Source: Phocaeicola salanitronis DSM 18170 (GTDB lineage Bacteria > Bacteroidota > Bacteroidia > Bacteroidales > Bacteroidaceae). From it: a stretch of DNA of 64,000 nt. Positions 1 to 8,576 of the stretch are shown here, piece by piece. Both the position numbers and the translations under genes were made by a program. The notes beneath the pieces were generated by a model. It was given only the letters and a program-made list of their open reading frames with translations, searched no databases and had not been told where the DNA came from. The stretch covers positions 2,232,001-2,296,000 of the forward strand of contig NC_015164.1 in NCBI RefSeq assembly GCF_000190575.1, written 5' to 3'. Positions within the stretch are counted from its first letter, which is position 1. Every line of letters starts with the position of its first letter.

Positions 1-696
1 TTGTTGAGTTATGCGATACAAGACAATGACTTGGACAAGGTGATACAGATTGCCACCTCTGCCTTAGAATATCATCCGGACGCACTGGAGTTTTATTATT
101 ATTGCGGCATCGCCCATTACCAGAAAGAAGAAACCGACAAGGCGCTGGAAGTATTCACCCGCGGAGTAAGGCAGATAAACGAGAAGAGCGACAAGCAGAT
201 AGCTTCCGATTTTTATGCCATACTGGGAGACATCTATCATCAGAAAGGAAGGGCAGAGGAATCTTATGCGGCATACGACTCTTCGCTGGTTTATAACCCG
301 GACAACATCGGGACGCTGAACAATTACGCGTATTTCCTTTCCATCGACAAGAAGCAACTGGATAAAGCCGAAGAGATGAGCTACCGCACGGTAAAGGCGG
401 AACCGGAAAACAAAACATACCTGGACACGTATGCCTGGATTCTTTTCGAGAAAGGCCGGTATACGGAGGCACGCATTTACATCGAGCAAGCCTTGCGGAA
501 CGGAGGAGACAAGAGCCGGGTCATCGTAGAGCATTGCGGTGACATCTACTATATGTTGGGCGAAAAAGACAAGGCACTGGAATACTGGGAAAAAGCCGAT
601 GCCATGAAGGAAACGGAAGAAGGCGAGACTCCGCCTACGGAAGAAGAAATCAAGCGGCTGAAACAGAAGATTAAGTTGAAAAAATACATAGAATGA
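1..696 (+). CDS. TPR-repeat protein, 5' truncated by window edge
   Basis: The visible 231 residues are built almost entirely of tetratricopeptide repeats (about five: roughly residues 30-58, 65-100, 103-137, 140-168 and 175-204) with the usual W/Y-G-Y-A-P spacing, ending in an acidic-then-basic tail. No signal peptide is visible because the gene runs off the left edge; the TTG at base 1 should not be taken as the start. It overlaps the next gene by 4 bases (ATGA), so the two are probably co-translated. In Bacteroidales this order (TPR protein, DUF4292 lipoprotein, M23/EnvC-like protein) is a familiar envelope gene string, suggesting an exported or membrane-associated scaffold role. The exact function is unknown. 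Confidence 0.88.
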   Translation: MLSYAIQDNDLDKVIQIATSALEYHPDALEFYYYCGIAHYQKEETDKALEVFTRGVRQINEKSDKQIASDFYAILGDIYHQKGRAEESYAAYDSSLVYNPDNIGTLNNYAYFLSIDKKQLDKAEEMSYRTVKAEPENKTYLDTYAWILFEKGRYTEARIYIEQALRNGGDKSRVIVEHCGDIYYMLGEKDKALEYWEKADAMKETEEGETPPTEEEIKRLKQKIKLKKYIE

Positions 697-1529
697 TGGC
701 TGGAAAAGTGAAATACCTATACATGATACTCATCGTGCTTCTCACGGCATCGTGTTCTTCTTCGCGCAAAGCCGCCAAGGCACCGATGATTGGAGGGCTG
801 ACCGGAGAGGCCTATATAGAAAAGGTAATCGAACAGGTTCCCGCATGGCAAAGCCTGAGCGGGAAGGTGGCTTTAGACCTGTCGCTGGGCGATGGGAAAC
901 ATGCCGAAGTAAACGCGACGCTGCGCCTGAAACGGGGAGAATCCATCCAATTGTCCGTAGCTCCCTTCTTGGGCATCGAAGTCGCCCGGATAGAAATCTC
1001 GCCCGACGGCTTGGTGGCGCTCGACCGGCTGAACAAGCGTTACATACAGGTTCCGTTCGAAGAGATAAACCGCTGGGCACGTACAGACCTGAGCTTTGCG
1101 GTGCTTCAGTCTTTGTTCTTGAATGAACTGTTCGTGCCGGACAAAGCGCAAGTGGACTTGAACGACGCAAGCCGTTTCCGCCTTTCGTTGGAGGGGGAGC
1201 GTGCGATGCTGGAAACCGAAGGAACACATCGGTTGACTTACCGTTTTTTCACATCCGCCGAGCAAGGCTGGCTGCAGGAAAGCCGGATAGGCGTATCGGG
1301 CACTCCATACGCCTTGCAATGGAAATACGATGCGTTCCGGCAAATAGAACAACGTTTTTTCCCGGAAAAGATGCGGCTTTCCATCGAAGGCACAAGCAAG
1401 CCTTTGGCACTGAACATGGATTTTTCGCGGCTGAGTGTAGGCGGCGACTGGAAAGCCCGTACGGAGATACCGGCTAAATATACGCGTGTAGAAGTGGAAG
1501 ATTTATTGAAAATGTTGCAGAACGAATGA
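693..1529 (+). CDS. DUF4292 lipoprotein
   Basis: A 278-residue lipoprotein: a hydrophobic leader ends in a lipobox (L-T-A-S-C, Cys21), followed by a beta-rich body typical of DUF4292, a family restricted to Bacteroidetes and distantly related to LolA/LolB-type lipoprotein folds. It overlaps both neighbours (ATGA at 693 and again at 1526), indicating a tight three-gene operon with the TPR protein and the EnvC-like protein. It probably sits in the outer or inner membrane facing the periplasm. Its biochemical role is not established. Confidence 0.85.
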   Translation: MMAGKVKYLYMILIVLLTASCSSSRKAAKAPMIGGLTGEAYIEKVIEQVPAWQSLSGKVALDLSLGDGKHAEVNATLRLKRGESIQLSVAPFLGIEVARIEISPDGLVALDRLNKRYIQVPFEEINRWARTDLSFAVLQSLFLNELFVPDKAQVDLNDASRFRLSLEGERAMLETEGTHRLTYRFFTSAEQGWLQESRIGVSGTPYALQWKYDAFRQIEQRFFPEKMRLSIEGTSKPLALNMDFSRLSVGGDWKARTEIPAKYTRVEVEDLLKMLQNE

Positions 1530-2821
1530 AACGGATGATAGGCATAGTGTTGACGGTACTGGTTTCGGTTTCTCTTTGCGCGCAAAGCACGAAGAAAATC
1601 CGGGAACTGGAGAAGCAGCATGCCGCCTTGCAAAAACAGATATCCGACTCGGAAAGCCTGTTGCAATCTACCAAACAAGACGTAAAAAGCCAGCTGGACA
1701 ATTTGGCGGTCTTGTCGGGACAGATAACAGACCGGAAACAATACATCGAAACCATTGAAAAAGACGTGCAGGTCATTCAGGAAGAAATAAGCCGTCTGAA
1801 AACAGAACTGAACACACTGGAACGTGAGCTTGCCGAAAAGAAAAAGAAATACGAGAAATCGGTGATGTACATGTATAAGAACAAGTCTGTCCAGGAGAAG
1901 CTGATGTTTATCTTTTCGGCAGATAACCTGAGCCAGATGTACCGGCGCATGCGTTATGTGCGGGAATATGCCGATTACCAAAGAAGGCAAGGCAAAGAAG
2001 TGCAGCGGAAGCAATATCAAGTATCCGAAAAGCAAAAAAGCCTGCTCGCCAGCCGGAACGCGAAAGAAAACATGCTGAAACAAGGGGAAGCCGAGAAGCT
2101 GAAACTGGAAGCACAGGAAAAGGAACGCAAGGCATTGCTTTCCGCCCTGCAAAAGAAACAATGGGAAATCCAGCACGAAATCAAGGAGAAACGCCGTTCC
2201 GCCAATCGCCTGAACGCGGAAATAGACCGTTTGATTGAAATGGAAATCGAAGCGGCACGCAAACGGAAAGAAGCGGAAGCACGCCGGAAGGCAGAAGCTG
2301 AGCGCAAGCAGAAAGAAGCGCAAAAGGAAACACTTGCCGAAAACAAAAAAGCGGCAGCCCCTGAATCGAAAGTCGAAGTATATAAGACGGATAATGAAGA
2401 CCGGCGCCTGTCGGATGTCTTCGAAAAGAATAAAGGAAAGCTTCCCATGCCGATTACGGGAGCATACGCCATTGTAGGGCATTACGGGAAATATCAGGTG
2501 AAAGGCTTGCGCAACGTCCGCCTGGACAACAAAGGCATCGACATAAAAGGGAAAGAAGGCGCACAGGCCCGCGTCATTTTCGACGGAGAAGTTTCCGCCA
2601 TTTTCCAATACAACGGCTTGGCAAATGTCTTGGTGCGCCACGGAAGCTACATTTCGGTATATTGCAACCTGAGTTCGGTCCTTGTCAAGAAAGGAAGCGT
2701 CTTGAAAACCAAAGACGTCATCGGGCAAGTGCATACCGACGCCACGGGCAATACCGTCCTCCACTTCCAGCTCCGCAAGGAAACCGCCAAGCTGAATCCG
2801 GAACTTTGGCTAATCAGATAA
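1526..2821 (+). CDS. EnvC/NlpD-like LytM protein, probable non-catalytic amidase activator
   Basis: A 431-residue protein with a Sec signal (about residues 1-20), a long charged coiled coil (about 20-270, rich in K/E/Q) and a C-terminal M23/LytM domain (about 320-431). Active M23 enzymes bind zinc with HxxxD and HxH motifs. Here the first His is Asn (N-K-G-I-D) and the HxH is V-L-H, so two metal ligands are missing. The same degeneracy is known in E. coli EnvC and NlpD, which activate cell-wall amidases rather than cutting peptidoglycan. I therefore infer an amidase activator in cell separation. It is the last gene of the operon; an inverted repeat follows. Confidence 0.88.
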   Translation: MKRMIGIVLTVLVSVSLCAQSTKKIRELEKQHAALQKQISDSESLLQSTKQDVKSQLDNLAVLSGQITDRKQYIETIEKDVQVIQEEISRLKTELNTLERELAEKKKKYEKSVMYMYKNKSVQEKLMFIFSADNLSQMYRRMRYVREYADYQRRQGKEVQRKQYQVSEKQKSLLASRNAKENMLKQGEAEKLKLEAQEKERKALLSALQKKQWEIQHEIKEKRRSANRLNAEIDRLIEMEIEAARKRKEAEARRKAEAERKQKEAQKETLAENKKAAAPESKVEVYKTDNEDRRLSDVFEKNKGKLPMPITGAYAIVGHYGKYQVKGLRNVRLDNKGIDIKGKEGAQARVIFDGEVSAIFQYNGLANVLVRHGSYISVYCNLSSVLVKKGSVLKTKDVIGQVHTDATGNTVLHFQLRKETAKLNPELWLIR

Positions 2822-2836
2822 ACTACCTCGACATTT

Positions 2837-2909
2837 CACCACAGAGGACACAGAGGCACACAGAGTTTTTTAAATTTTTCCTCCGTGATACGCTGTGTCC
2901 TCTGTGGCG
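2837..2909 (+). repeat. Dispersed inverted repeat (CACAGAGG family), copy 1
   Basis: The arms CCACAGAGGACACAG and CTGTGTCCTCTGTGG are perfect 15-base complements around an A/T-rich loop containing CACACAGAG and a T-run. It lies between convergent genes, so it can fold as a transcript end for either. The same family occurs in opposite orientation at 32198-32268. Confidence 0.75.
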
Positions 2910-2914
2910 AATCA

Positions 2915-4534
2915 TCACTCAAACCTCACCCTTTCCTGTTCTATCCCACCGCTTCGGATAATCACTTCGCACGCTATGGTATCAGCGGTCAAAGCCTCAA
3001 CGGAAGGTAAGGTCAATTCCGTTTCCCCGTAAGGAGCCAGAACGGGAACTTCTCCTTTTGCAAAAGATTTATCTGCCGAACGGATTTCCACCTCCGCTGG
3101 ACGGGAAGCCGACAGGCCGAAATTCTCTACCTGTACCTTCCATACATGTTGCCGCTTATCGTATACCGGACGACGGGCGGAAAGCAAAGCCGGCGCATAG
3201 TCCACGTAAGGCAAACGCGCATAACCGTAGAGCAGATTTCCGTTCACATCACGCCCTATCAGTTTCGGCGCAAACTCATCCGCCGTAATGCCGTTTCCTT
3301 TCCCGTTAAACACCACAATCAAATCCTCTCCCTCCTTCCGGGTCTTCACGGGTTTGCATCCCTTGCCGAAATTGACTTCATTGTATGAGCCGAAACGCAA
3401 GGATTCCACATCCACATCCGTCTGCGGGGAAAAGCCCGGTTCTGCCTGGATGCGTACTTCTATCCGCTTGGTTGCGGGCGTTATCGGCTCTTCGTTCAAC
3501 ACCGAGAGCAACAGCCCTTTATTCAGCGGGATGCAAATGTTTTTCGATGAATGGCGGTCTTCCGGCAAGTCTTCCCACTTCAAGGTGTCAATCACCGCAA
3601 AATTCATCTGCACGGCACGGCCTTCCTTGTCTTGAAATACCTTCGGACGCTCGTACTTAAACCAATACTCCACTTCCCCGTCACGGTGCCGGGAAACGCC
3701 GGGCACATACGCCTCTCCCTGTTCGGTCACCCAATGCAACCCGTCTTTCGAACGCTGGTAAAAAGCAATGCGGCCTAACCAATCGTTCACAATCAGGTGA
3801 TATTGCAGACTATCCCGCCATACGACCGGATCTTCGAAACGCCCTTCCACATCCGGATACACCCGCTTGTCCGTCAATTGCCGGTAAGCGGACAAACCGT
3901 CACGGCTAATCCATACGCCTCCTCCCCGGCATACCATCAAATAGGAACCGTCAGGACGGCGGGCAAACGTGAGATTGGAAAGCCCTTCGATAATCTTCCG
4001 GTCACGCGCATCGAAATCAAACTTCTGATACATCCACACCGGGCTGTCTTCCTTATCGGCTATGTAATACCCGTCAATCACATATACCACCACCCGTCCG
4101 TCCGCCAGACGGAAAGCTTCCGGATTATGCCCCTTACCGATGGAGTTCTGTATCCGGTAGGGTCCGGACAACTCATCGCTTACGGCATGGAATACGGTCG
4201 AATTTCCCCAGAACATGTGCCCTTTGGGCGAGCGCTCGGGCCATCCGCATACATACAAGTGATATTTCCCGTCGGCGGTCTGCAAGATATTGCCGCCCCA
4301 GAAGGAGACATCGGGTAATTCGATGCCATTGTCTACATAACGCCCCTGTACACTGTCCGCTCCCCAAACATCCTGCCCTTTCACGCCATCGGGCATAGGC
4401 AAGAAACGATCCATGAAACGTGCGCCGGGCACTAACTGTTCCCATTCTGCCGGGCGGACACGCTCGGTGACTTGTGCATGCAGCGGAGCACCCAATGCCC
4501 CGACCAACAAACCTATCGCAAGTAATCTTTTCAT
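2915..4534 (-). CDS. Exported five-bladed beta-propeller glycoside hydrolase-like protein
   Basis: A 539-residue protein with a Sec signal peptide (about residues 1-20, ending A-P-L-H-A-Q). The next ~300 residues carry repeated propeller-blade signatures (F-W-G-G-N-I, G-H-N-P-E-A-F, F-E-D-P-V-V-W) like those of GH32/43/62/68/117-type five-bladed propellers, followed by a beta-sandwich-like C-terminal part. The acidic D/E residues in these motifs are plausible catalytic positions, but I cannot assign a GH family or substrate. It lies 35 bp downstream of the GH29 gene on the same strand, so both probably act on the same fucosylated glycan in the periplasm. No SusC/SusD pair is visible nearby. 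Confidence 0.75.
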   Translation of the reverse strand: MKRLLAIGLLVGALGAPLHAQVTERVRPAEWEQLVPGARFMDRFLPMPDGVKGQDVWGADSVQGRYVDNGIELPDVSFWGGNILQTADGKYHLYVCGWPERSPKGHMFWGNSTVFHAVSDELSGPYRIQNSIGKGHNPEAFRLADGRVVVYVIDGYYIADKEDSPVWMYQKFDFDARDRKIIEGLSNLTFARRPDGSYLMVCRGGGVWISRDGLSAYRQLTDKRVYPDVEGRFEDPVVWRDSLQYHLIVNDWLGRIAFYQRSKDGLHWVTEQGEAYVPGVSRHRDGEVEYWFKYERPKVFQDKEGRAVQMNFAVIDTLKWEDLPEDRHSSKNICIPLNKGLLLSVLNEEPITPATKRIEVRIQAEPGFSPQTDVDVESLRFGSYNEVNFGKGCKPVKTRKEGEDLIVVFNGKGNGITADEFAPKLIGRDVNGNLLYGYARLPYVDYAPALLSARRPVYDKRQHVWKVQVENFGLSASRPAEVEIRSADKSFAKGEVPVLAPYGETELTLPSVEALTADTIACEVIIRSGGIEQERVRFE

Positions 4535-4569
4535 TATTCCTTAAATTTACAAATGACAAAAACAAACCG

Positions 4570-6219
4570 TTACCTTACCTTGAAAACCGGAGCTATTTTA
4601 TTCAGCTGTTTATCCGGAAGTTCAATTACGAGTCCCTCAACCGTACGTTCGAAGCCGACCTTTCCGTAGCCAAGCAATTCCACGTCTTTGATCTCCCCAG
4701 GATATAGCTCATTCCCTTGCGCAAGCGACTTCACAATCACCCTCCTATCTTCCGGCCATGCCAGCGCCGTCACATACAAATCATCTCCTTTCTGCGTGAA
4801 ACGTATCTCCTGAGCAGTAGTATTTGTATAAGAGCCTTCATTGAATCCTTGAGCGTTGATAGCGATATCCGAATTGGCTATCGGACCTTCGCCAAACACT
4901 TTCCACGGATGAGTATCATAAATGGACTCCTTATTCGTATTCATCCACTCGCCAAATTCGGTCAGGATTTTCGCTTCCTTCTCGTCAAAAGTCCCATCAG
5001 AACGCAGAGGTACGCTCAGCAACAGATTGCCGTTCTTGCTCACCACATCCACCAGCAACTTCACGACATCAGCCGCCGACTTATAACGGTCGTTGTCATA
5101 AACCGACTGGTCGTAATGCCAACCGCCCAGGCAAGTGCACGTCTGCCACTTATCAGCTATAATTTCGTTGGGAGCACCACGCTCCACATCCCACACCAAA
5201 GCCTTGCGCTGTTCTTCGTCCAATATCTTACCGGTAAGCACCGCTTCCAGTTTGCCGTCATGCGTAGCCATGCTATGATTATAAAGGTGAGCGGCAATCT
5301 TCAATCCGGCATCGCTGATGGGATAGAACGGAAGCACCGTCACGTCAAAATACAAGATATCCGGATTGTAGCGGTTGATAACGTCCAATGTACGGTTATA
5401 GAAATTGGTTACATACTCCTGCGTCGGCATGCAGGCCCCTTCTCCCCATGCCCATTGGCGATGAATCATACCGTTGTCCCAGCTGTTTTCACTCAACGGA
5501 TGGTTTTGGGCATACAAGTCCTGCGGGTCATATCCTTCCCACCATTTGCCTTTCCCGTCTGCTTTGGTCAGCTTCCCATCGTAAGGGACACCCTTCTTCG
5601 GACCGATTGTGTCGTGGCGTTGAGCGGTCTCATACCATGTCCACGCATGGTCGGCATGCAGGCTGACACCAAATGGAAGACCGTATTTGCGAGCCGCTTT
5701 CTCCCACTCTGCCAGCACATCACGTTTCGGTCCCATATTCACGGAATTCCAAGGCTGGTACTTACTGTCCCAAAGGTCGAAATTATCATGATGATTGCCT
5801 AAGGCAAAGAAATATTGCGCGCCTATTTTCTTGTAGAAAGCCACCAGTGAATCCGGATTCCAATGTTCAGCCTTGAACAACGGAATGATATCCTTGAAAC
5901 CTACCTCCGAAGGATGCCCGTAATGTTCCACATGATAGCGATACACCTCTGAGCCTTCCATATACAATTTGCGTGCCATCCAGTCGCCTGTACCTTCCAC
6001 ACACTGCGGGCCCCAATGCGCCCAAATGCCGAACTTTGCGTTACGGTACCATTCCGGCACCTCGTAGTTTTTCAGCGACTCCCACGTGGGTTCGAACTTC
6101 CCTTTCATCATCGGTTCGTCGGCCTCGGAAACCGGCACTTGATAAACGGGCTGAGAAGATTGGCCGCACGACACGAAAACCGCACAGACCAAGGAAAAGA
6201 ATAAAGCCTTATTTTTCAT
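4570..6219 (-). CDS. Alpha-L-fucosidase, GH29, lipoprotein
   Basis: A 549-residue GH29 fucosidase. The leader ends in a lipobox (F-V-S-C, Cys18), so it should be membrane-anchored. Family motifs visible: F-G-I-W-A-H-W-G near residues 63-70, N-H-H-D-N-F-D-L-W near 142-150, and Y-F-D-V-T-V-L-P near 291-297, where Asp292 is the likely nucleophile. GH29 enzymes release alpha-L-fucose from glycans with retention of configuration. The length suits the long Bacteroides forms with a C-terminal beta-sandwich. It is the promoter-proximal gene of the glycosidase pair. Confidence 0.92.
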   Translation of the reverse strand: MKNKALFFSLVCAVFVSCGQSSQPVYQVPVSEADEPMMKGKFEPTWESLKNYEVPEWYRNAKFGIWAHWGPQCVEGTGDWMARKLYMEGSEVYRYHVEHYGHPSEVGFKDIIPLFKAEHWNPDSLVAFYKKIGAQYFFALGNHHDNFDLWDSKYQPWNSVNMGPKRDVLAEWEKAARKYGLPFGVSLHADHAWTWYETAQRHDTIGPKKGVPYDGKLTKADGKGKWWEGYDPQDLYAQNHPLSENSWDNGMIHRQWAWGEGACMPTQEYVTNFYNRTLDVINRYNPDILYFDVTVLPFYPISDAGLKIAAHLYNHSMATHDGKLEAVLTGKILDEEQRKALVWDVERGAPNEIIADKWQTCTCLGGWHYDQSVYDNDRYKSAADVVKLLVDVVSKNGNLLLSVPLRSDGTFDEKEAKILTEFGEWMNTNKESIYDTHPWKVFGEGPIANSDIAINAQGFNEGSYTNTTAQEIRFTQKGDDLYVTALAWPEDRRVIVKSLAQGNELYPGEIKDVELLGYGKVGFERTVEGLVIELPDKQLNKIAPVFKVR

Positions 6220-6386
6220 AACAGGGTATTAGTTAGTTTTTAACAAATAGCAAAAACGAATTACGCTTTTAATTGTCAAAATTAACCAAATCCCCCCTAT
6301 TACGCAAGAGCCTTCAGAAAAAATGAACGATTTCTTGCGGAAGAACTCCCCCGAATACCTGTCACGCCATACGAAGCCCGATAAAA

Positions 6387-6549
6387 TTCCGCATTTGCCC
6401 CTTCATCTTTCCAACATACATCAACCGCGCGGCAAGATACATAATGGTCCTCCTGCCAGTCCTCCCTATCAGTACTGCAGTCCTGACAGGCTAGGACTGC
6501 AGTACTGACAAGACAAAACTGCAGTACCGGCTGTACAGGACTGGCAAAG
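6387..6549 (-). repeat. Dispersed palindromic (CTGCAG-rich) repeat, copy A
   Basis: Read on the minus strand this ~160-bp unit matches the sequence split by the IS3 element (23191-23215 plus 24777-24920). Its core is a perfect 15-bp inverted repeat, CAGTACTGCAGTCCT (6470-6484) against AGGACTGCAGTACTG (6493-6507). Copy B keeps the same hairpin with one mismatch. It looks like a REP-type or MITE-like mobile palindrome; no linked transposase is obvious. Confidence 0.7.
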
Positions 6550-6615
6550 CGATTAACTGTCTTTGCCAACGCAGACATGCACTCCACAAACGAACATAAG
6601 TGAGATGACCGACTC

Positions 6616-6667
6616 ACTTATGTTAAACGCCCGACTTACTTATGTAAAACGGCCCACTCACTTATGT
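6616..6667 (+). repeat. Three-unit array with 22-bp period (ACTTATGT)
   Basis: ACTTATGT occurs at 6616, 6638 and 6660, exactly 22 bp apart, with similar spacers. An inverted copy (ACATAAGT) lies just upstream near 6594. It resembles the 22-bp arrays before the HU-like genes, but no HU-like gene is adjacent. Confidence 0.7.
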
Positions 6668-6699
6668 TCATCAAAACGCATGCTTCTCTTCGTAATTTC

Positions 6700-7203
6700 T
6701 CACCGTCCAAGTTCGTTGCTGTAATCGCCCGTTTGAGTGAAACTGAGCGAGAACTTGTAGTGGAAATTATGCATCCCGCAAGTTTCATAGAAACGATGTG
6801 TCTGAAGACGCAACTGGTTGCAGCACACCTCTATCTGAAGGCATCCTTGGGATTTCGCTTCGTTGCAAGCAGCTTCGAACAGGTATCTGCCGATACCTTG
6901 ACAACGGTAATCCGGGTGCACAACCAGCTCCATTATCTCACATATTCGTCCGGCATGATGCAATTGGCGTTCCATCCGCAAGTTGATGCATCCCGTCAGC
7001 TTTCCGTTTTCTTCGCATACCAGGCAGGTGTGGCGGTTGTCTTCCAACTGTTCGGAATAGATTTCTTTAAATTCATCGTAAGGAAGTTGCTTGGCTTCCA
7101 TGTCGCATACCAGTGCATAAATGTCTGGGCAATCTGCCTGCCGGCTTCTACGCAGAAACCGTTCGCTTGTTCCCGTATCATCTTGGATAACGGTTGTCCG
7201 CAT
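6700..7203 (-). CDS. GNAT-family N-acetyltransferase
   Basis: A 167-residue protein with the GNAT core: a beta4 strand (I-C-E-I-M-E-L-V-V) followed by the acetyl-CoA loop Q-G-I-G-R-Y-L-F-E-A and the C-terminal R-F-Y-E-T-C-G-M motif. The substrate is unknown. The first ~20 residues are atypical for the family; recognisable GNAT sequence starts near R-Q-A-D-C. The reading frame is open upstream to about 7280, where it meets a short antitoxin-like open frame in another phase. A frameshifted longer protein or two-gene arrangement is therefore possible. The promoter is the divergent region at 7359-7490. Confidence 0.85.
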   Translation of the reverse strand: MRTTVIQDDTGTSERFLRRSRQADCPDIYALVCDMEAKQLPYDEFKEIYSEQLEDNRHTCLVCEENGKLTGCINLRMERQLHHAGRICEIMELVVHPDYRCQGIGRYLFEAACNEAKSQGCLQIEVCCNQLRLQTHRFYETCGMHNFHYKFSLSFTQTGDYSNELGR

Positions 7204-7340
7204 ACCTTTTTCTCCCAGAATTGTTTCATTTGCCTTGTGGCTGATGTTCTCGCATATTTTGTCTGCCAGCCATTCCGGTTATCGCTGCTCAGCGATTGCA
7301 CCAAGTTCCATACGCTATCCAATGATACGGTTGCATTCAT
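7204..7340 (-). pseudogene. Antitoxin-like N-terminal fragment, possibly frameshifted
   Basis: The ATG at 7340 opens a frame starting N-A-T-V-S-L-D-S-V-W-N-L-V-Q-S-L-S, which resembles the N-terminus of small Bacteroides antitoxin-like proteins. After about 23 codons the natural continuation (W-L-A-D-K-I-C-E) is found one base out of phase, near 7272-7280, in the frame of the downstream GNAT gene. This suggests a single-base loss in an originally intact small ORF. Family resemblance is from memory only. Confidence 0.4.
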
Positions 7341-7358
7341 AATCTGTTCCTTCTGCTT

Positions 7359-7505
7359 GTTATATTGACAAATGCAAAGTTAGTGATTTCCACCGGACAG
7401 GCAAGATCTGCCGGATGTTTATTCGTTGATATGGGTATAACTATCCGTAATCCGTGTATCGACAGACTCCGCTACCTGCCGTAATTTTGTCTTATCAAAA
7501 TTACG
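7359..7505. promoter_or_regulatory. Divergent promoter region, paralogous to 17390-17516
   Basis: The minus-strand promoter (TAACTTTG, within 7371-7378) serves the GNAT side. The plus-strand -7 (TAATTTTG, 7482-7489) serves the transporter. Two half-sites 21 bp apart, GTTGATATGGGTAT (from 7425) and CGTAATCCGTGTAT (from 7446), precede the plus-strand -7 by 57 and 36 bp. The whole stretch, including the segment TGCAAAGTTAGTGATT, is repeated with substitutions in front of the flavodoxin gene. Confidence 0.7.
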
Positions 7506-8477
7506 ATGCTTGATATGAAAGAAAAAATCATCCGTTTCTTTAAGATGTGGACATTGCCGCTCGGCATGTTTGCCGGAGTGGGCGTCTACTTGATGTTCCA
7601 CTACATCACGTGGCTCAGTCCGCTCAAAGTGCTGGCAGGCGGAGCGGAAGACTATATCCTGCCGACGATGGTGTTCATCCAATTGTTTACTACCTTCTGC
7701 AAGGTCAATCCGCGGGAGATGCGCCTCAAGCGGTGGCACGTGGTGATGCTTGCGGTGCAGTTGACGTGCTGCCTGACAGTGGCGCTGCCCATTCATTTCT
7801 TCCCCCATTTCGAGTATAATGTCGTGGCACAGGGAGCGTTGGTCTGCCTAATTGTCCCCACCGGAACGGCTGCAGCTGTCATTGCCGGACGGCTGGGCGG
7901 CAACGAGACTACGCTGACCACCTACACCATCCTCAGCAACCTGGTGGCGGCAGCGATGATTCCAGCCGTATTCCCACTGGTGGAGATGCAGTCGGCAGGC
8001 TCGTTCGGGCAGCAATTCCTGCTCATCTTGCGGCGCGTGTTCCCGTTGCTTCTTACCCCGTTCTTTGCGGCATGGGCATTAAGGGAATTCCTGCCCAAGC
8101 TGCACGTCCTGGTGGTAAAGTGGTGCGGAAGCCTGGCGTTCTACCTGTGGGGCGTATCGCTCGTCATTGCCATCGGACTGACCCTGCGTTCGGTGGTGAA
8201 CAGCCATTTCGACCCTCACGTAATGTGGCTGCTGGCATTGTCGGCACTGGTAGCGTGTGCCTGGCAATTCGGTATCGGAAAGCTGGTGGGCAAACATTGC
8301 AACGACTATATCAGTTGCGGGCAAGGCTTCGGACAAAAGAACACGATACTTGCCATCTGGGTATCCTATACCTACCTTACTCCCGTCATCTCCGTGGCAC
8401 CCAGCTGCTATATCGTCTGGCAGAATATCGTGAACTCTTGGCAGCTGTGGCAGAAAGGGAGACGGGATGCACGCTGA
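7506..8477 (+). CDS. Bile acid:sodium symporter (BASS/SBF)-like transporter
   Basis: A 323-residue inner-membrane protein with about nine hydrophobic segments and the BASS-type C-terminal signature G-Q-G-F-G-Q-K-N-T-I-L-A-I-W plus V-P-T-G-T-A-A-A in the middle. Family members move bile acids, pantoate or other organic anions with sodium; the substrate here is unknown. The ATG lies 17 bp after a strong -7 element; an alternative start is at 7515. It is the first gene of the proposed GTAATC regulon and is followed after 99 bp by the ferredoxin gene. Confidence 0.8.
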   Translation: MLDMKEKIIRFFKMWTLPLGMFAGVGVYLMFHYITWLSPLKVLAGGAEDYILPTMVFIQLFTTFCKVNPREMRLKRWHVVMLAVQLTCCLTVALPIHFFPHFEYNVVAQGALVCLIVPTGTAAAVIAGRLGGNETTLTTYTILSNLVAAAMIPAVFPLVEMQSAGSFGQQFLLILRRVFPLLLTPFFAAWALREFLPKLHVLVVKWCGSLAFYLWGVSLVIAIGLTLRSVVNSHFDPHVMWLLALSALVACAWQFGIGKLVGKHCNDYISCGQGFGQKNTILAIWVSYTYLTPVISVAPSCYIVWQNIVNSWQLWQKGRRDAR

Positions 8478-8576
8478 GTTATAAATACGGAATATGGCAA
8501 CTTATTCCTGCTGTTTATACAACCCTTATTTTAAGAAGTGCCCTTATCTTTGCCGCGTTACTAAAGAAATAAGTAT

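Larger units (their letters stand above)
6220..6699. other. Intergenic region with three repeat families, no gene seen
   Basis: This 480-bp gap holds an A/T-rich stretch next to the fucosidase start (likely promoter, minus strand), a PstI-site-rich palindromic repeat (6387-6549) and a three-unit 22-bp periodic array (6616-6667). Short open frames here have no family signature and read through the repeats, so I regard it as non-coding. Confidence 0.6.

Noticed and set aside
1238..2764. 508-residue open frame on the strand opposite the EnvC-like gene
   Set aside because: A shadow of the coiled-coil coding sequence; Phe/Leu-rich, no domain, and it overlaps two well-supported genes.
6300..6617. 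105-residue open frame in the 6.3-6.6 kb gap
   Set aside because: It runs through the palindromic repeat; the second copy of the repeat does not preserve the frame.
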